Source of the DNA: Lachnospiraceae bacterium UBA7160 | Lineage (GTDB): Bacteria > Bacillota > Clostridia > Lachnospirales > Lachnospiraceae | Direction: 5' to 3' | DNA: 10,477 bases | Assembly: GCA_002491565.1 (NCBI GenBank) | Contig: DKWE01000122.1 | Span: 24,449-34,925 of the forward strand | Shown here: in pieces, positions 1-7,993 of the stretch | How positions within the stretch are numbered: position 1 is the first letter of the stretch | Layout: every line of letters starts with the position of its first letter | Position numbers and translations under genes: made by a program | Notes under the pieces: model-generated | What the model was told of the DNA's origin: nothing | The model's input: only the letters and a program-made list of their open reading frames with translations | Databases searched by the model: none

Positions 1-351
1 GATCTTGATGCTCGTCGGGCGCTTACCGTCCTGGTTGCTATTATCATCCCATGTCTTACTTCCGCTTACCTCGGTCTTCTCCGGCGTATGCGTGTTTGTT
101 ACATCGTAATCTACAACCTCAGACTCGTATCCCGTTACCGCATCCTCAGTAATGGTATACGTGATCTCGGCTCCATTCTCATATTTTGGAAGATCCTCGA
201 AGTTCCAACTCCAGTTGTCAGCTTCTGTCACTGTTTTGCTGTCTATCAGCTTACCATCGGCAAGCAGATTAATAGTGATACTTAACGGGCGTATGCCGTC
301 CTGGTTATTGTTATCATTCCATGTCTTGCTTCCACTGATATTGACAGTCTT
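1..351 (-). repeat. Tandem Cna_B repeats, 270-bp period, second copy truncated by window edge
   Basis: Two copies of a Cna_B-type module are in register within the adhesin gene. The first (82-351) starts ISGSKTWNDNNNQDG and the second (1-81) starts VSGSKTWDDNSNQDGKRP. The Trp codons lie at 319-321 and 49-51, exactly 270 bases or 90 codons apart. In the complete copy, Lys2259 (SGSKTW), Glu2319 (YTITED) and Asn2336 (VTNTH) sit where Cna_B domains carry the isopeptide Lys, the catalytic acid and the Asn. Further copies may follow beyond the edge. Confidence 0.85.
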
Positions 352-3300
352 AACATTCGTAAACGGCACTGTAATGCTGCCATCCGCTGCATCTGTATAA
401 GTGCTGTCATCCCTATCATAAAGCTTTCTGCTTACAGATGCCGTCTGCTCATGGCTCTCAGCATCTGTTGATACAACGACTTTTACCTTATAAATATTCT
501 GGTCATAAGAGACATCCGCAATACTTCCCGAAATCTCTTTCAGCTTATAATAGTAAGTGCCGTCTTTATCATAGGACATCTGGCCAAAGCTCACAGCATT
601 TGCGTCTGTTACGTAGATTGTGTTTGTCTTAGTACCATCTGCACCTGTAACTGAATTCTCTGGCATCGGCGTTACAGTTTCATCTGTCAGTGTATTATCT
701 TCTGCTGTCAGTATGAAACCAAACTTCGCATTTTCCTCTGTCGGGAAGGTATCATTGTAGTTTTTCTGAACCAGTATTTCTGCATTTACAGACTGCTTCT
801 TCTCTTCATTGCTGATTGAAACCTCCCCTTCCGGATTGCTGTCGGAAAGTGTTACTGCCGGTTCATTAGAACCATACGAAATTGTATAAAGCCCATTTGA
901 TGCCGGATCCAAAATTCTTCCACTTGCATCTGTTTCATAAACATAATACTTTGTCCCTGCATCTTCATCATATGGAATCGCATTGAAGATAACAGAACCA
1001 AGTGTACCCGTAGCGGATCCTGTCAATGTTACGGACTGGAGAGAACCAAATTTCACCAAATTGTTATTCTCATCCTTTTTAAACAGTGCAAAGTAAAACG
1101 TCTTTTCGCTTCCAGACTCAGATATAAAAGTCTTATTAACTGTAATCTTTCCAGTCCCTTTGCCCTTTACCCACACGCCGACCATCGCTGGCTCTGCGGT
1201 CATAACAAAGTTGTTGTCCACCTCCGTATAGGAATATGCAAAGTTATTCCACGCGATATTGTTCTCACCAAGCTTCGCAACATACTCTGGCACAATACCT
1301 GTGAAGGTAATCACAATCGTCTCTCCTGCAGGTATCTGTGTATCACCAAAATCAAAGCGAACAACCTTTGCTCCTGTTGAGTTGGAAGACCATCCGGCAC
1401 TTCCCGCATTTCCTGACTTCCAATCGCTTGCGTTGTCAGGGAAGACATCACTGTAATCTGCAAACGAAATCTGTGGGGCAGCTATCGAAGTGCCATTTAT
1501 TGTTGTTCCTATATACTGTCCGTAATCAACCCGGAAAGCACTGCCTCTGGACAACCCATCCTTAATGACGCCCTGGTCGCCCACATACGGAAGTCTATCG
1601 ATTACAACAAAATTCGTAATCGGACTTTCGCCCTTGTTGGTCACTTCCAACGTATAAGTAACCGGCTGCCCCTGCATGCCCTGCACATAATTATTCGGGC
1701 GATTGAGATCACCTCTACCAGTATCTGCCTCCGGCTCCCCTTCTACTTCTCCTGTCGGTGTATAAGCAATCGTCTTGACGGAACTGGTATTATGTCTGTT
1801 AATTGTAACATTCGCAGTATCAGAAATTCCGCCTTCATCTACCGTGCCGTTTTCCACGGAATCCGGGTAGAAATTTCCTTCTATAACAAGCTTACAGCTA
1901 TTGTAGAAAGTACCAGTAGAACTAGCGCCATCTTTCGGAATCCGGGTTGCAAACGTGATCTCCAGTTCTTCTCCCGGCGCAAGGTCATACCTTGAATCCT
2001 TACCTTTGAAATCCCAGACTGTCGAACGTCCATCCCCCGCCATAACCGGCTCAAAATAATCAAGTTCTCTCTGCTTTGTCCCGTCCTTGTATACAATCAT
2101 CGTAGCCGGGTACGGATCATTGCCCGTATCTTCGTAGCTACTCTTATAATCATATGTATACTTATCCGGGAGCAAATCTGTAACTTTGTAGTTCTTAAGC
2201 GCAGACGGTGAATCCTTCCCGTTGATCACACGAATGGTCCAAATCAGATTTGCACCAGCAGTAATCGTCCCGCCAATTGGCTGAACTGCACTCGGTTTAT
2301 ACCCCTCACCTGCTGCATAGGAACCCTCCGCAGATTTATCCACGCCAGCATGGTAAGCTTCCTGTACTACATCAACAGTCTCTGTATCCGTAATAACTGT
2401 CTTTTCAGTTCCGTTCTTATCTGCGAACGGGAATGAACAACTGTAAGAAGCTGTATTTGTCAAAGAATCAATGCTATACGTAGTATCCCCCGAGTTCAGA
2501 ATATCTATAATCTTCTGTATCTCACTCTCCGACAGCTTCGCCTGATAACGAATCAGAATAGACTGATAATCCGTGTGAAGCGGCCAGTTGGTGAGTGAGA
2601 AAGTGAGCGTCCTGGACTGCTCTTCATAACTTACACTCTCTTCGTGTTGCATGTAAGTCGGGTCGTATGTGCCTCCGTTCTTATATTCCATTACAACAGA
2701 AAACCCGTCAAGCTTATCGTCTGTGTAAGAAGGAGTCATACCATTTGGAAGCTTATCTGTGATCGTCATCGTATGATTATTATCTTTTACTTCCACATTG
2801 CTATAATTGCGCACCCTGACTGCATAATCCAGCCGGATATCCTCCAGCATTTTTCTCGTTTCCTCATCCGTCGCACATTTCTTAACTGATACAACCGATT
2901 CGGAAACAGTCTTGATAACACCAAGCTTTACCAGCTTATCCGTAGAATTGTATTTCAGAGTAGCTGCCGGAAAACGATCATTGACCAGTACTTCATTATA
3001 AATATTCTCAAATGACTGATCTGGCGTCTTTACTTGATACTTAACAATCAGTTTTCCTCCTGGCTGAATTGCAAAGTCTTTATTATGATAATAAAGCACC
3101 TTGTTATCTTTGTCATCCGCCTTGCCACCTTCTGTGACATTATCGAAGATAAGCGTAAAGTTTGAGATTCCACTTCCTCCATAGAAATTCTTTGAAATAG
3201 TTGAATCAATGCCGGTCACATTCTCTCCAGCAACAGTGAATTCCAGCTGATTATCGGTAAGAAGTTTAAACGACTTGTCACCTGCAATGAGTTTATCCTT

Positions 3301-6300
3301 CAACTTCACTTCGGTCACAGCCTTATCACTGTTGTTTTCCACTACTATCTCAAAAGTAACAACTTCTTCCTTGTCAAGAGTAGTACCCTCAACAGGATTC
3401 TCATCTTTATCGAGAAGTCTCTTCTCTACGCCAAGATTTTCTGGAGTCTCCACCGGAATATCTCCTGTATCGTCACTTCCATAATCTTTATCATCTTTGT
3501 TTTTTATAATCGCAGTATTCTTAAGATTAACAACCTCCCCTTCTGCTATATTATCCAGAATCGTTTCGGATACTTTTCCATCGACGATCAGGTCAACCAT
3601 ATTCCACTGATTCATCGTACCTACTATCGTCCATGTTGCAGTACGCGTAGCAGCATCATAATTTGAAGTCACAGTCACCCCTTCTGTGCTTGTGATATTC
3701 GTGTTCTTGTATGATATTGCTACATCCTCAATTCCTTCCGGAATAACATCTTTTACTATCAAGGGATTTGCCGCCGTGTATACCATTACATTCGACGCAT
3801 CTCCACCCTCATTGCTATTATTCTTAACGGTGATCGTATATTTGATTGGATCGCCAGGCTGAACCTTTTGCTTATCCGATTTCTTTTCAACCCCTACCTT
3901 TCCGTGATCCGCAGTTGGCTTTTTAAGCACTACTGTACTCGGATGATTTATATCATCTTTTTTTACATTCGCCGTATTGCTTATCATAGTGGTAGCAGCA
4001 TCTTTTACTTTCACCGGAATCGTAACAATCAGCTTTTCTCCTAATGGAAGGTTTACATCACTAATTGTAATTTTCCCACTCTCATCTACCTCAGGTGTTC
4101 CTGTTGTTCCGCTCGTTGTTCCTTCGCCTGTTTTCGAAAATACAGTTGTAATCGCTGTAGTATTCCCGTTCAGAGTAACTTCTCCTGGAAGCGCATCCTC
4201 AATCGTCCATCCTGTCGCATCTTTCGTACCATCATTCTCAATCGTGATGGTATACGAATACTCTCCATTCTCAGGAATCACACTTTCGGTTGCTTCCTTT
4301 TTAATCTTAACGCTTTCCGTAAGCTTATTCTGTTTTACACTTACTGTTTTCTTTGTTGTACCTACCTCCATTGTGTTAGTTAAAGTTGTATCCTGATCGC
4401 CTGTAACCTTCACAAGAAGATAGCCCTCTACTGTAGTTCCGGAAGGAACATTTGTAAATGTCCATGTAGGCTTATCTGTAGTCGACGTTGTTCCTGCCGG
4501 ATTTTCCCCGATCTGTCCCCATATATTTGCTGTAATATTATTCAGCTTATCAGTACTATTCCACGGATGCTTTCCGCTTATTTTCAGATCCGCCAATGCT
4601 GTTTTAAATTCTGAAACATCGGCCAGCTCTACCCCTTCAGGAAGTGTATCCGTAATCGTAATATCGCAGGGATCATCTCCTGTATTTTTCGCAAATACCT
4701 TATAAAGGATATACTGCCCCTCTAACACATACGTACCCTCAAGATAGTCCACATTATGCTTGCTATTCAAAGGATCGCCTGCAAGAGTAACAATATCCTT
4801 TCCACTCGCATCGCTTGTTTCAAAATCCACCTTTTTAGGCAGCTTTACCGGAATGCTGACCTGCGGTGCATCTGGCTTTAGCTCACCCTTGCCGTCTAAT
4901 ACTGTTGTGTACGATGTCTCAAGCTTATTGGTAACATCTCCATCCAGCTTCGGGTTTGCCCCACTGTATTTTGAATCCGTCTCGTCAATATCAAACTTAA
5001 CGTATTTTTTGTGTAGAGTAAGCTCACCCTGCCAGTAAGGCATCTGCTGGTTCTCGTTGTCAGTCCTTTTCGTATAAGTAACCTTCGCACCAGTTACCTT
5101 CTTATTCTCGCCTTCACCTGAAGTCACAGGCTCAATCTTTACTGTATCATCAAATCCTGTTCCCGCCGTGAACGCCTGATTAAAGTCTGCCTCGGATATA
5201 TACATTCCTTCCGGAAGAGACAATGTATCTGTGATGGTAAATTCCTTTGTCCAGATATCTCCTACCTGCTCTTTTGTAATATCTCCAGCCTGGCTGCCAT
5301 ATCCATACTTTGTGCTGTACTCCGTCAGAGTAAATTTCACATCGTTCATCAGCTGAAGCTTCTGAGTTCCATTATCATCTATATGGACAGTTCCAAGCTC
5401 CTGCTTATCTGCTTCCTTCTTGTGCTCCCATGACGGTTCTGCAACAGCCTTTATGGTATCGGTCGCCTGTTGCTTGCCATCTGCCCAAAGTTCTGCATTA
5501 ATCGTTTCATTTTTATCGGTATTACCTGCGGGAAACTTCATCTCAAATTCCCCTAAAACGGTATCTCCATTTTTCCCCTTTACCGTTGCTTCGATGGATC
5601 TTTCTTCTCCCTGATTTCCATGCAGTACGTACACGATATTATATTTTTTCTCCGTCGTCGTGCCATCTGCTGCTACCTCCGTATACGTTCCTTCTACAGT
5701 GTAGGTAGCCCCATCATTCTTTCCCCCACCTGTAAAGTTCGGAAATAGGGCATCTGTCTTACCCAGTTTAATTTCCATCGTCGTTTCTTGTACAGCTGTC
5801 ACTCCATCCGCATATCCCATACTGAACTGAAGAATATATGGATCTCCCGTTCCTACTTCTTCAATCGGATTTCCACTGCTGGTCTTCTTAAATACAAGCT
5901 GTGGACTGGTAATCAGGTTACCATCCGCTACTGGATTTACGGCCTCATTGCTAGCTTCTGCTGCATCCACAGCATTTTCTATCATTATACGGTATGTGAC
6001 AACTCCTCCACTGACAGAGAAGCTATCCTGCGTAAAACCCATGGAGGTAACTTCGCCCTCCTCATTGGTTCTGATATAATCTGTTACGATCTCAGCCTCG
6101 CCGTCATCCTTCAGATGGACAACGTCCTTATTGACGATCTCGCCATCTACTGTAGACTCCTGCAGCTTCCTGAACTCCATTTCAACTTTGACATTTCCTG
6201 CCTCCGGTTCAATGCGGCTTCCGTCCTCGGTCTGGAAATACACATCATAGAGCGTATATTCTGCCACTATGTTCTCATCCATCATTCCGAGCTGTACCGA

Positions 6301-7101
6301 AAGCTGTGCCTCGATCGCTTCTACCGCCGCTATATATGCATCGCTACCTGGCACGAGATAGTTTGCCTTAAGAACCGCATCCTGCGGCAGCTTTGCTTCC
6401 TCCGATGCAGTTGCTGTGATGAGTACACGGCTATCTTCATATTTAAAGGAAGTCTTCGGTGCCTCGGTCTCGATCTCAGTTTCCGTCTCATCCTCGCTCA
6501 CCTGCTCAGATGCCTTCTCATCTCCATCCTCAGTCTGCTCAGACTTATCCCCTGTCTCAGCCTCATCCGTCTTCTCGCCACCCTGCGCTGATTCAGACGT
6601 GGTCTGCTGAGCATCTTCCTTGTCGTCTGCTGCCGGGGTCTCTGCCGTACCAGGTTCATCAGACGCATTATCTTCCTGTGGCTGTGATTCAGATACAGCC
6701 GTCTCCGACGACGGTGTCACAGCCTCTGCGGAATCTGATGTTGGTGTCACGGTCTCATCAGACTCTGGTGTCTGCGCTGTGGGCGCAGTTGTCCCTTGGT
6801 CCTGCGCTTCCTGCACGCTGTCTTCCGGTGCCTGCACCGCAGATGTTTCTGGTGCCTTTGTTCCCGGCTCCGTTGCTTTCGTTTCCTGCGGCTTTGTCTC
6901 TTCTTGAACCTGCGCCTTCGTCTCTGGCTCCGGTACTTTTGTCTCCTCCGGTGCCTGTGTCTCTGGCGCTTCGGTCACTGCCTCGGTTCCCGGTTCGGTC
7001 GAGTAGTTGTCCTCGGCGATCGCCGGCAAAACCGCCTGCTGCAGTACCATTGATACTGCGAGCACCATCGCAAGCCATCTCTGTTTTCTGCTCTGTTTCA
7101 T
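1..7101 (-). CDS. Giant multidomain cell-surface adhesin (DUF11-like, FctA-like and Cna_B repeats), C-terminus outside window
   Basis: My minus-strand translation is open for 2367 codons from ATG at 7101-7099 to the edge. The start follows AGGAGG with a 7-nt spacer. Residues 1-29 form a signal peptide: KQSRKQR, a hydrophobic core, then PAIA with likely cleavage after A29. Residues 30-215 are a Thr/Glu/Pro-rich spacer with ETK and PE motifs. Residues 216-400 are a beta-type N-terminal region (DVYFQTEDGSRIEPEAG). Residues 400-1960 carry repeated DUF11-like units starting near 785, 928, 1067, 1221, 1391, 1583 and 1773, with GVEKK-type starts, YTITVKNN strands, ITDTLPEG turns and NTA ends. Then come a prealbumin-like unit (about 1980-2103), an FctA/Spy0128-type pilin unit (2104-2250) and Cna_B units from 2251. 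Such proteins are usually sortase-anchored stalks that bind surfaces or host ligands; the LPxTG-type end would lie outside the window. The ligand is unknown. Only four cysteines are seen, fitting isopeptide rather than disulfide stabilisation. Confidence 0.95.
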   Translation of the reverse strand, partial: MKQSRKQRWLAMVLAVSMVLQQAVLPAIAEDNYSTEPGTEAVTEAPETQAPEETKVPEPETKAQVQEETKPQETKATEPGTKAPETSAVQAPEDSVQEAQDQGTTAPTAQTPESDETVTPTSDSAEAVTPSSETAVSESQPQEDNASDEPGTAETPAADDKEDAQQTTSESAQGGEKTDEAETGDKSEQTEDGDEKASEQVSEDETETEIETEAPKTSFKYEDSRVLITATASEEAKLPQDAVLKANYLVPGSDAYIAAVEAIEAQLSVQLGMMDENIVAEYTLYDVYFQTEDGSRIEPEAGNVKVEMEFRKLQESTVDGEIVNKDVVHLKDDGEAEIVTDYIRTNEEGEVTSMGFTQDSFSVSGGVVTYRIMIENAVDAAEASNEAVNPVADGNLITSPQLVFKKTSSGNPIEEVGTGDPYILQFSMGYADGVTAVQETTMEIKLGKTDALFPNFTGGGKNDGATYTVEGTYTEVAADGTTTEKKYNIVYVLHGNQGEERSIEATVKGKNGDTVLGEFEMKFPAGNTDKNETINAELWADGKQQATDTIKAVAEPSWEHKKEADKQELGTVHIDDNGTQKLQLMNDVKFTLTEYSTKYGYGSQAGDITKEQVGDIWTKEFTITDTLSLPEGMYISEADFNQAFTAGTGFDDTVKIEPVTSGEGENKKVTGAKVTYTKRTDNENQQMPYWQGELTLHKKYVKFDIDETDSKYSGANPKLDGDVTNKLETSYTTVLDGKGELKPDAPQVSIPVKLPKKVDFETSDASGKDIVTLAGDPLNSKHNVDYLEGTYVLEGQYILYKVFAKNTGDDPCDITITDTLPEGVELADVSEFKTALADLKISGKHPWNSTDKLNNITANIWGQIGENPAGTTSTTDKPTWTFTNVPSGTTVEGYLLVKVTGDQDTTLTNTMEVGTTKKTVSVKQNKLTESVKIKKEATESVIPENGEYSYTITIENDGTKDATGWTIEDALPGEVTLNGNTTAITTVFSKTGEGTTSGTTGTPEVDESGKITISDVNLPLGEKLIVTIPVKVKDAATTMISNTANVKKDDINHPSTVVLKKPTADHGKVGVEKKSDKQKVQPGDPIKYTITVKNNSNEGGDASNVMVYTAANPLIVKDVIPEGIEDVAISYKNTNITSTEGVTVTSNYDAATRTATWTIVGTMNQWNMVDLIVDGKVSETILDNIAEGEVVNLKNTAIIKNKDDKDYGSDDTGDIPVETPENLGVEKRLLDKDENPVEGTTLDKEEVVTFEIVVENNSDKAVTEVKLKDKLIAGDKSFKLLTDNQLEFTVAGENVTGIDSTISKNFYGGSGISNFTLIFDNVTEGGKADDKDNKVLYYHNKDFAIQPGGKLIVKYQVKTPDQSFENIYNEVLVNDRFPAATLKYNSTDKLVKLGVIKTVSESVVSVKKCATDEETRKMLEDIRLDYAVRVRNYSNVEVKDNNHTMTITDKLPNGMTPSYTDDKLDGFSVVMEYKNGGTYDPTYMQHEESVSYEEQSRTLTFSLTNWPLHTDYQSILIRYQAKLSESEIQKIIDILNSGDTTYSIDSLTNTASYSCSFPFADKNGTEKTVITDTETVDVVQEAYHAGVDKSAEGSYAAGEGYKPSAVQPIGGTITAGANLIWTIRVINGKDSPSALKNYKVTDLLPDKYTYDYKSSYEDTGNDPYPATMIVYKDGTKQRELDYFEPVMAGDGRSTVWDFKGKDSRYDLAPGEELEITFATRIPKDGASSTGTFYNSCKLVIEGNFYPDSVENGTVDEGGISDTANVTINRHNTSSVKTIAYTPTGEVEGEPEADTGRGDLNRPNNYVQGMQGQPVTYTLEVTNKGESPITNFVVIDRLPYVGDQGVIKDGLSRGSAFRVDYGQYIGTTINGTSIAAPQISFADYSDVFPDNASDWKSGNAGSAGWSSNSTGAKVVRFDFGDTQIPAGETIVITFTGIVPEYVAKLGENNIAWNNFAYSYTEVDNNFVMTAEPAMVGVWVKGKGTGKITVNKTFISESGSEKTFYFALFKKDENNNLVKFGSLQSVTLTGSATGTLGSVIFNAIPYDEDAGTKYYVYETDASGRILDPASNGLYTISYGSNEPAVTLSDSNPEGEVSISNEEKKQSVNAEILVQKNYNDTFPTEENAKFGFILTAEDNTLTDETVTPMPENSVTGADGTKTNTIYVTDANAVSFGQMSYDKDGTYYYKLKEISGSIADVSYDQNIYKVKVVVSTDAESHEQTASVSRKLYDRDDSTYTDAADGSITVPFTNVKTVNISGSKTWNDNNNQDGIRPLSITINLLADGKLIDSKTVTEADNWSWNFEDLPKYENGAEITYTITEDAVTGYESEVVDYDVTNTHTPEKTEVSGSKTWDDNSNQDGKRPTSIKI

Positions 7102-7108
7102 AGTCGAA

Positions 7109-7114
7109 CCTCCT
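7109..7114 (-). promoter_or_regulatory. Ribosome binding site of the adhesin gene
   Basis: Minus-strand AGGAGG is a full match to the anti-Shine-Dalgarno core and is followed by a 7-nt spacer (TTCGACT) and ATG. It fixes the start at 7101 and predicts strong initiation. It lies outside the leader helices, 13 nt after the end of the hairpin at 7128-7151. Confidence 0.9.
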
Positions 7115-7127
7115 GTTTGCGTGTTCT

Positions 7128-7292
7128 GTCTGATGGAACTTCTCCTCAGACGGTGTCACTCCATCTGCTGCTGTTTCTCCATACTCCTGTACAACATTCA
7201 GCAGAACTCCGGCTGTATGTTCCCGGGTAAGCCTAATCCATCTGAATGGATTCCGTGTATCATCATAGGCGGACCTCTGCTGAACATTGTAC
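7128..7292 (-). promoter_or_regulatory. Structured 5' leader RNA of the adhesin gene
   Basis: The leader folds by inspection into a long stem and a second hairpin. The arms 7292-7270 and 7211-7189 pair over 23 positions: 17 continuous pairs starting at GUAC/GUAC, two of them G-U wobbles, then a G-U pair, one G-G mismatch and UCCG/CGGA. The enclosed 58 nt contain a small hairpin, AATCCAT-TCAG-ATGGATT (7252-7235), flanked by GCCU/AGGC. A second hairpin at 7151-7128 pairs GTCTGA with TCAGAC and then GGA with TCC around a 5-nt loop with one bulged A. It is not followed by a T-run, so it is not a terminator. I recognise no known riboswitch or protein-binding leader. A regulatory role is inference. 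Confidence 0.55.
7198..7266 (-). CDS. Possible 22-codon upstream ORF in the adhesin leader
   Basis: A short frame, ATG at 7266 to TGA at 7200-7198, encodes a peptide starting MMIHGIHSDGLGLPG and ending PEFC. It is preceded by GAGG with a 7-nt spacer. That GAGG lies in the left arm of the long leader stem and the stop codon lies in the right arm, so translation and folding would compete. The peptide matches no family I know. Its short length makes chance likely. Confidence 0.2.
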   Translation of the reverse strand: MMIHGIHSDGLGLPGNIQPEFC

Positions 7293-7339
7293 GCTACTGG
7301 CAAACACCAGCTAGACGAAATGCACCTATTGTTCCCATA

Positions 7340-7368
7340 ATTATACTCTTATTCGGACTAATTGGCAA
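7340..7368 (-). promoter_or_regulatory. Sigma-A type promoter of the adhesin gene
   Basis: On the minus strand, TTGCCA (7368-7363) and a perfect TATAAT (7345-7340) are separated by exactly 17 bp. Transcription should start near 7333, giving a leader of about 230 nt before the adhesin ATG. It lies downstream of the terminator-like hairpins at 7422-7478, so the adhesin gene is probably transcribed on its own from here. Confidence 0.75.
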
Positions 7369-7421
7369 CCCGGCAGATTAAACATTTTAATTTTTACGAA
7401 ATTGTGAATTTTTGCGATACT

Positions 7422-7439
7422 AAAATCGTTTTCGATTTT
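7422..7439. terminator. AT-rich hairpin, possible auxiliary terminator
   Basis: AAAATCG and CGATTTT form a perfect 7-bp inverted repeat around TTTT, with A/T runs on both sides, so it could act in either direction. It lies just after the stronger minus-strand hairpin at 7447-7478. The stem is poor in GC, so termination here would be weak; it could instead be a protein binding site. Confidence 0.35.
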
Positions 7440-7446
7440 TTTGCAC

Positions 7447-7478
7447 AAAAAACAGGCAGGGCTTGACTGTCTGTTTTG
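7447..7478 (-). terminator. Rho-independent terminator downstream of the nuclease remnant
   Basis: On the minus strand AAACAG-A-CAG pairs with CTG-C-CTGTTT around the 7-nt loop TCAAGCC, and the 3' arm runs directly into a T-run (TTTTTT at 7452-7447). The stem is 9 bp with one A-C mismatch. It would end transcripts arriving from the GNAT and nuclease-remnant side, ahead of the adhesin promoter. Confidence 0.6.
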
Positions 7479-7570
7479 TCAAATTATTCCAACTGTATCA
7501 GAAATGCTTTGTTTTCAATACTTTTAGCCCGAACGAGCTACACACGATGGGAACGGCAGAGTACAGCTGA

Positions 7571-7990
7571 TCAACCCAAAACCGGACACCAACGCGTTAT
7601 AGTGCGGCAGTCTCTCGCTTCCAATTCTTCCTGCATCTCATCGATCATATACTGCATAGTATTCCGATCCGGTTCGCTCAGTTCCCTCGAAAACATCTCC
7701 ATCACCTTCCCTATATTTTGACAGATGGCGTATACTTCCTCGTACAATTCGCGGAACCTGGGGTACTTTGTGATTAGCCTTTCAATGTACTCCGGCTTAT
7801 CCTCGCAAAAGAATGTGAGCCACGCCTCCAGTCTGTCTGTGATGTTTCTATTGTGAAAGATTCTCTTAAATATATCAAGCGAAATCATGGTGTATTCCTG
7901 CAAAAGCTCCAGTTCCAGTCCTGTATAGAGGTCTGCCGAAAACGGTAAATCTATACAAGCGGCTGCTGAACCGTTACAAATGGAGCGCTT
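7571..7990 (-). pseudogene. C-terminal remnant of a PD-(D/E)XK (Rpn-like) nuclease family transposase
   Basis: The frame is open from just after the stop at 7993-7991 down to the stop at 7573-7571. The recognisable part is the C-terminal region of the PD-(D/E)XK nuclease/transposase proteins common in clostridia: RLEAWLTFFCEDKPEYIERL, YPRFRELYEEVYAICQNIGK, VMEMFSREL, DRNTMQYMIDEMQEELEARD. The N-terminal catalytic nuclease core of these proteins, normally about 200 residues, is absent. The frame ends in an unrelated tail (CRTITRWCPVLG) where the family usually continues as a charged coiled coil. No in-frame ATG lies at the start of the homologous part. I infer a decayed copy with both ends lost; it cannot be catalytic. 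The family assignment is from motif memory and not from a search. Confidence 0.65.
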
Positions 7991-7993
7991 TTA

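Noticed and set aside
3977..4396. 139-residue plus-strand frame rich in Val, Ser and Phe
   Set aside because: It is antisense to the continuous adhesin frame, whose domain motifs are clear on the minus strand here.
5788..6591. 267-residue plus-strand frame, the second longest closed frame in the window
   Set aside because: It is antisense to the adhesin N-terminal region, has no recognisable domain, and its composition reflects the opposite strand.
6459..7103. Long plus-strand frames rich in Ser, Pro, Leu and Cys over 6400-7100
   Set aside because: They are antisense shadows of the low-complexity Thr/Glu/Pro spacer; they have no RBS and show composition bias rather than a protein family.
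6758..7303. 181-residue minus-strand frame starting at TTG in the adhesin leader
   Set aside because: Its first part covers the inverted-repeat leader downstream of the promoter, its remainder is an out-of-frame shadow of the adhesin start, and no RBS precedes the TTG.
7536..7556. Sequence GAGCTACACACGATGGGAAC on the plus strand, resembling a 16S rRNA segment
   Set aside because: The likeness to the GCTACACACGTGCTACAATGG region is short and the flanks do not match rRNA.
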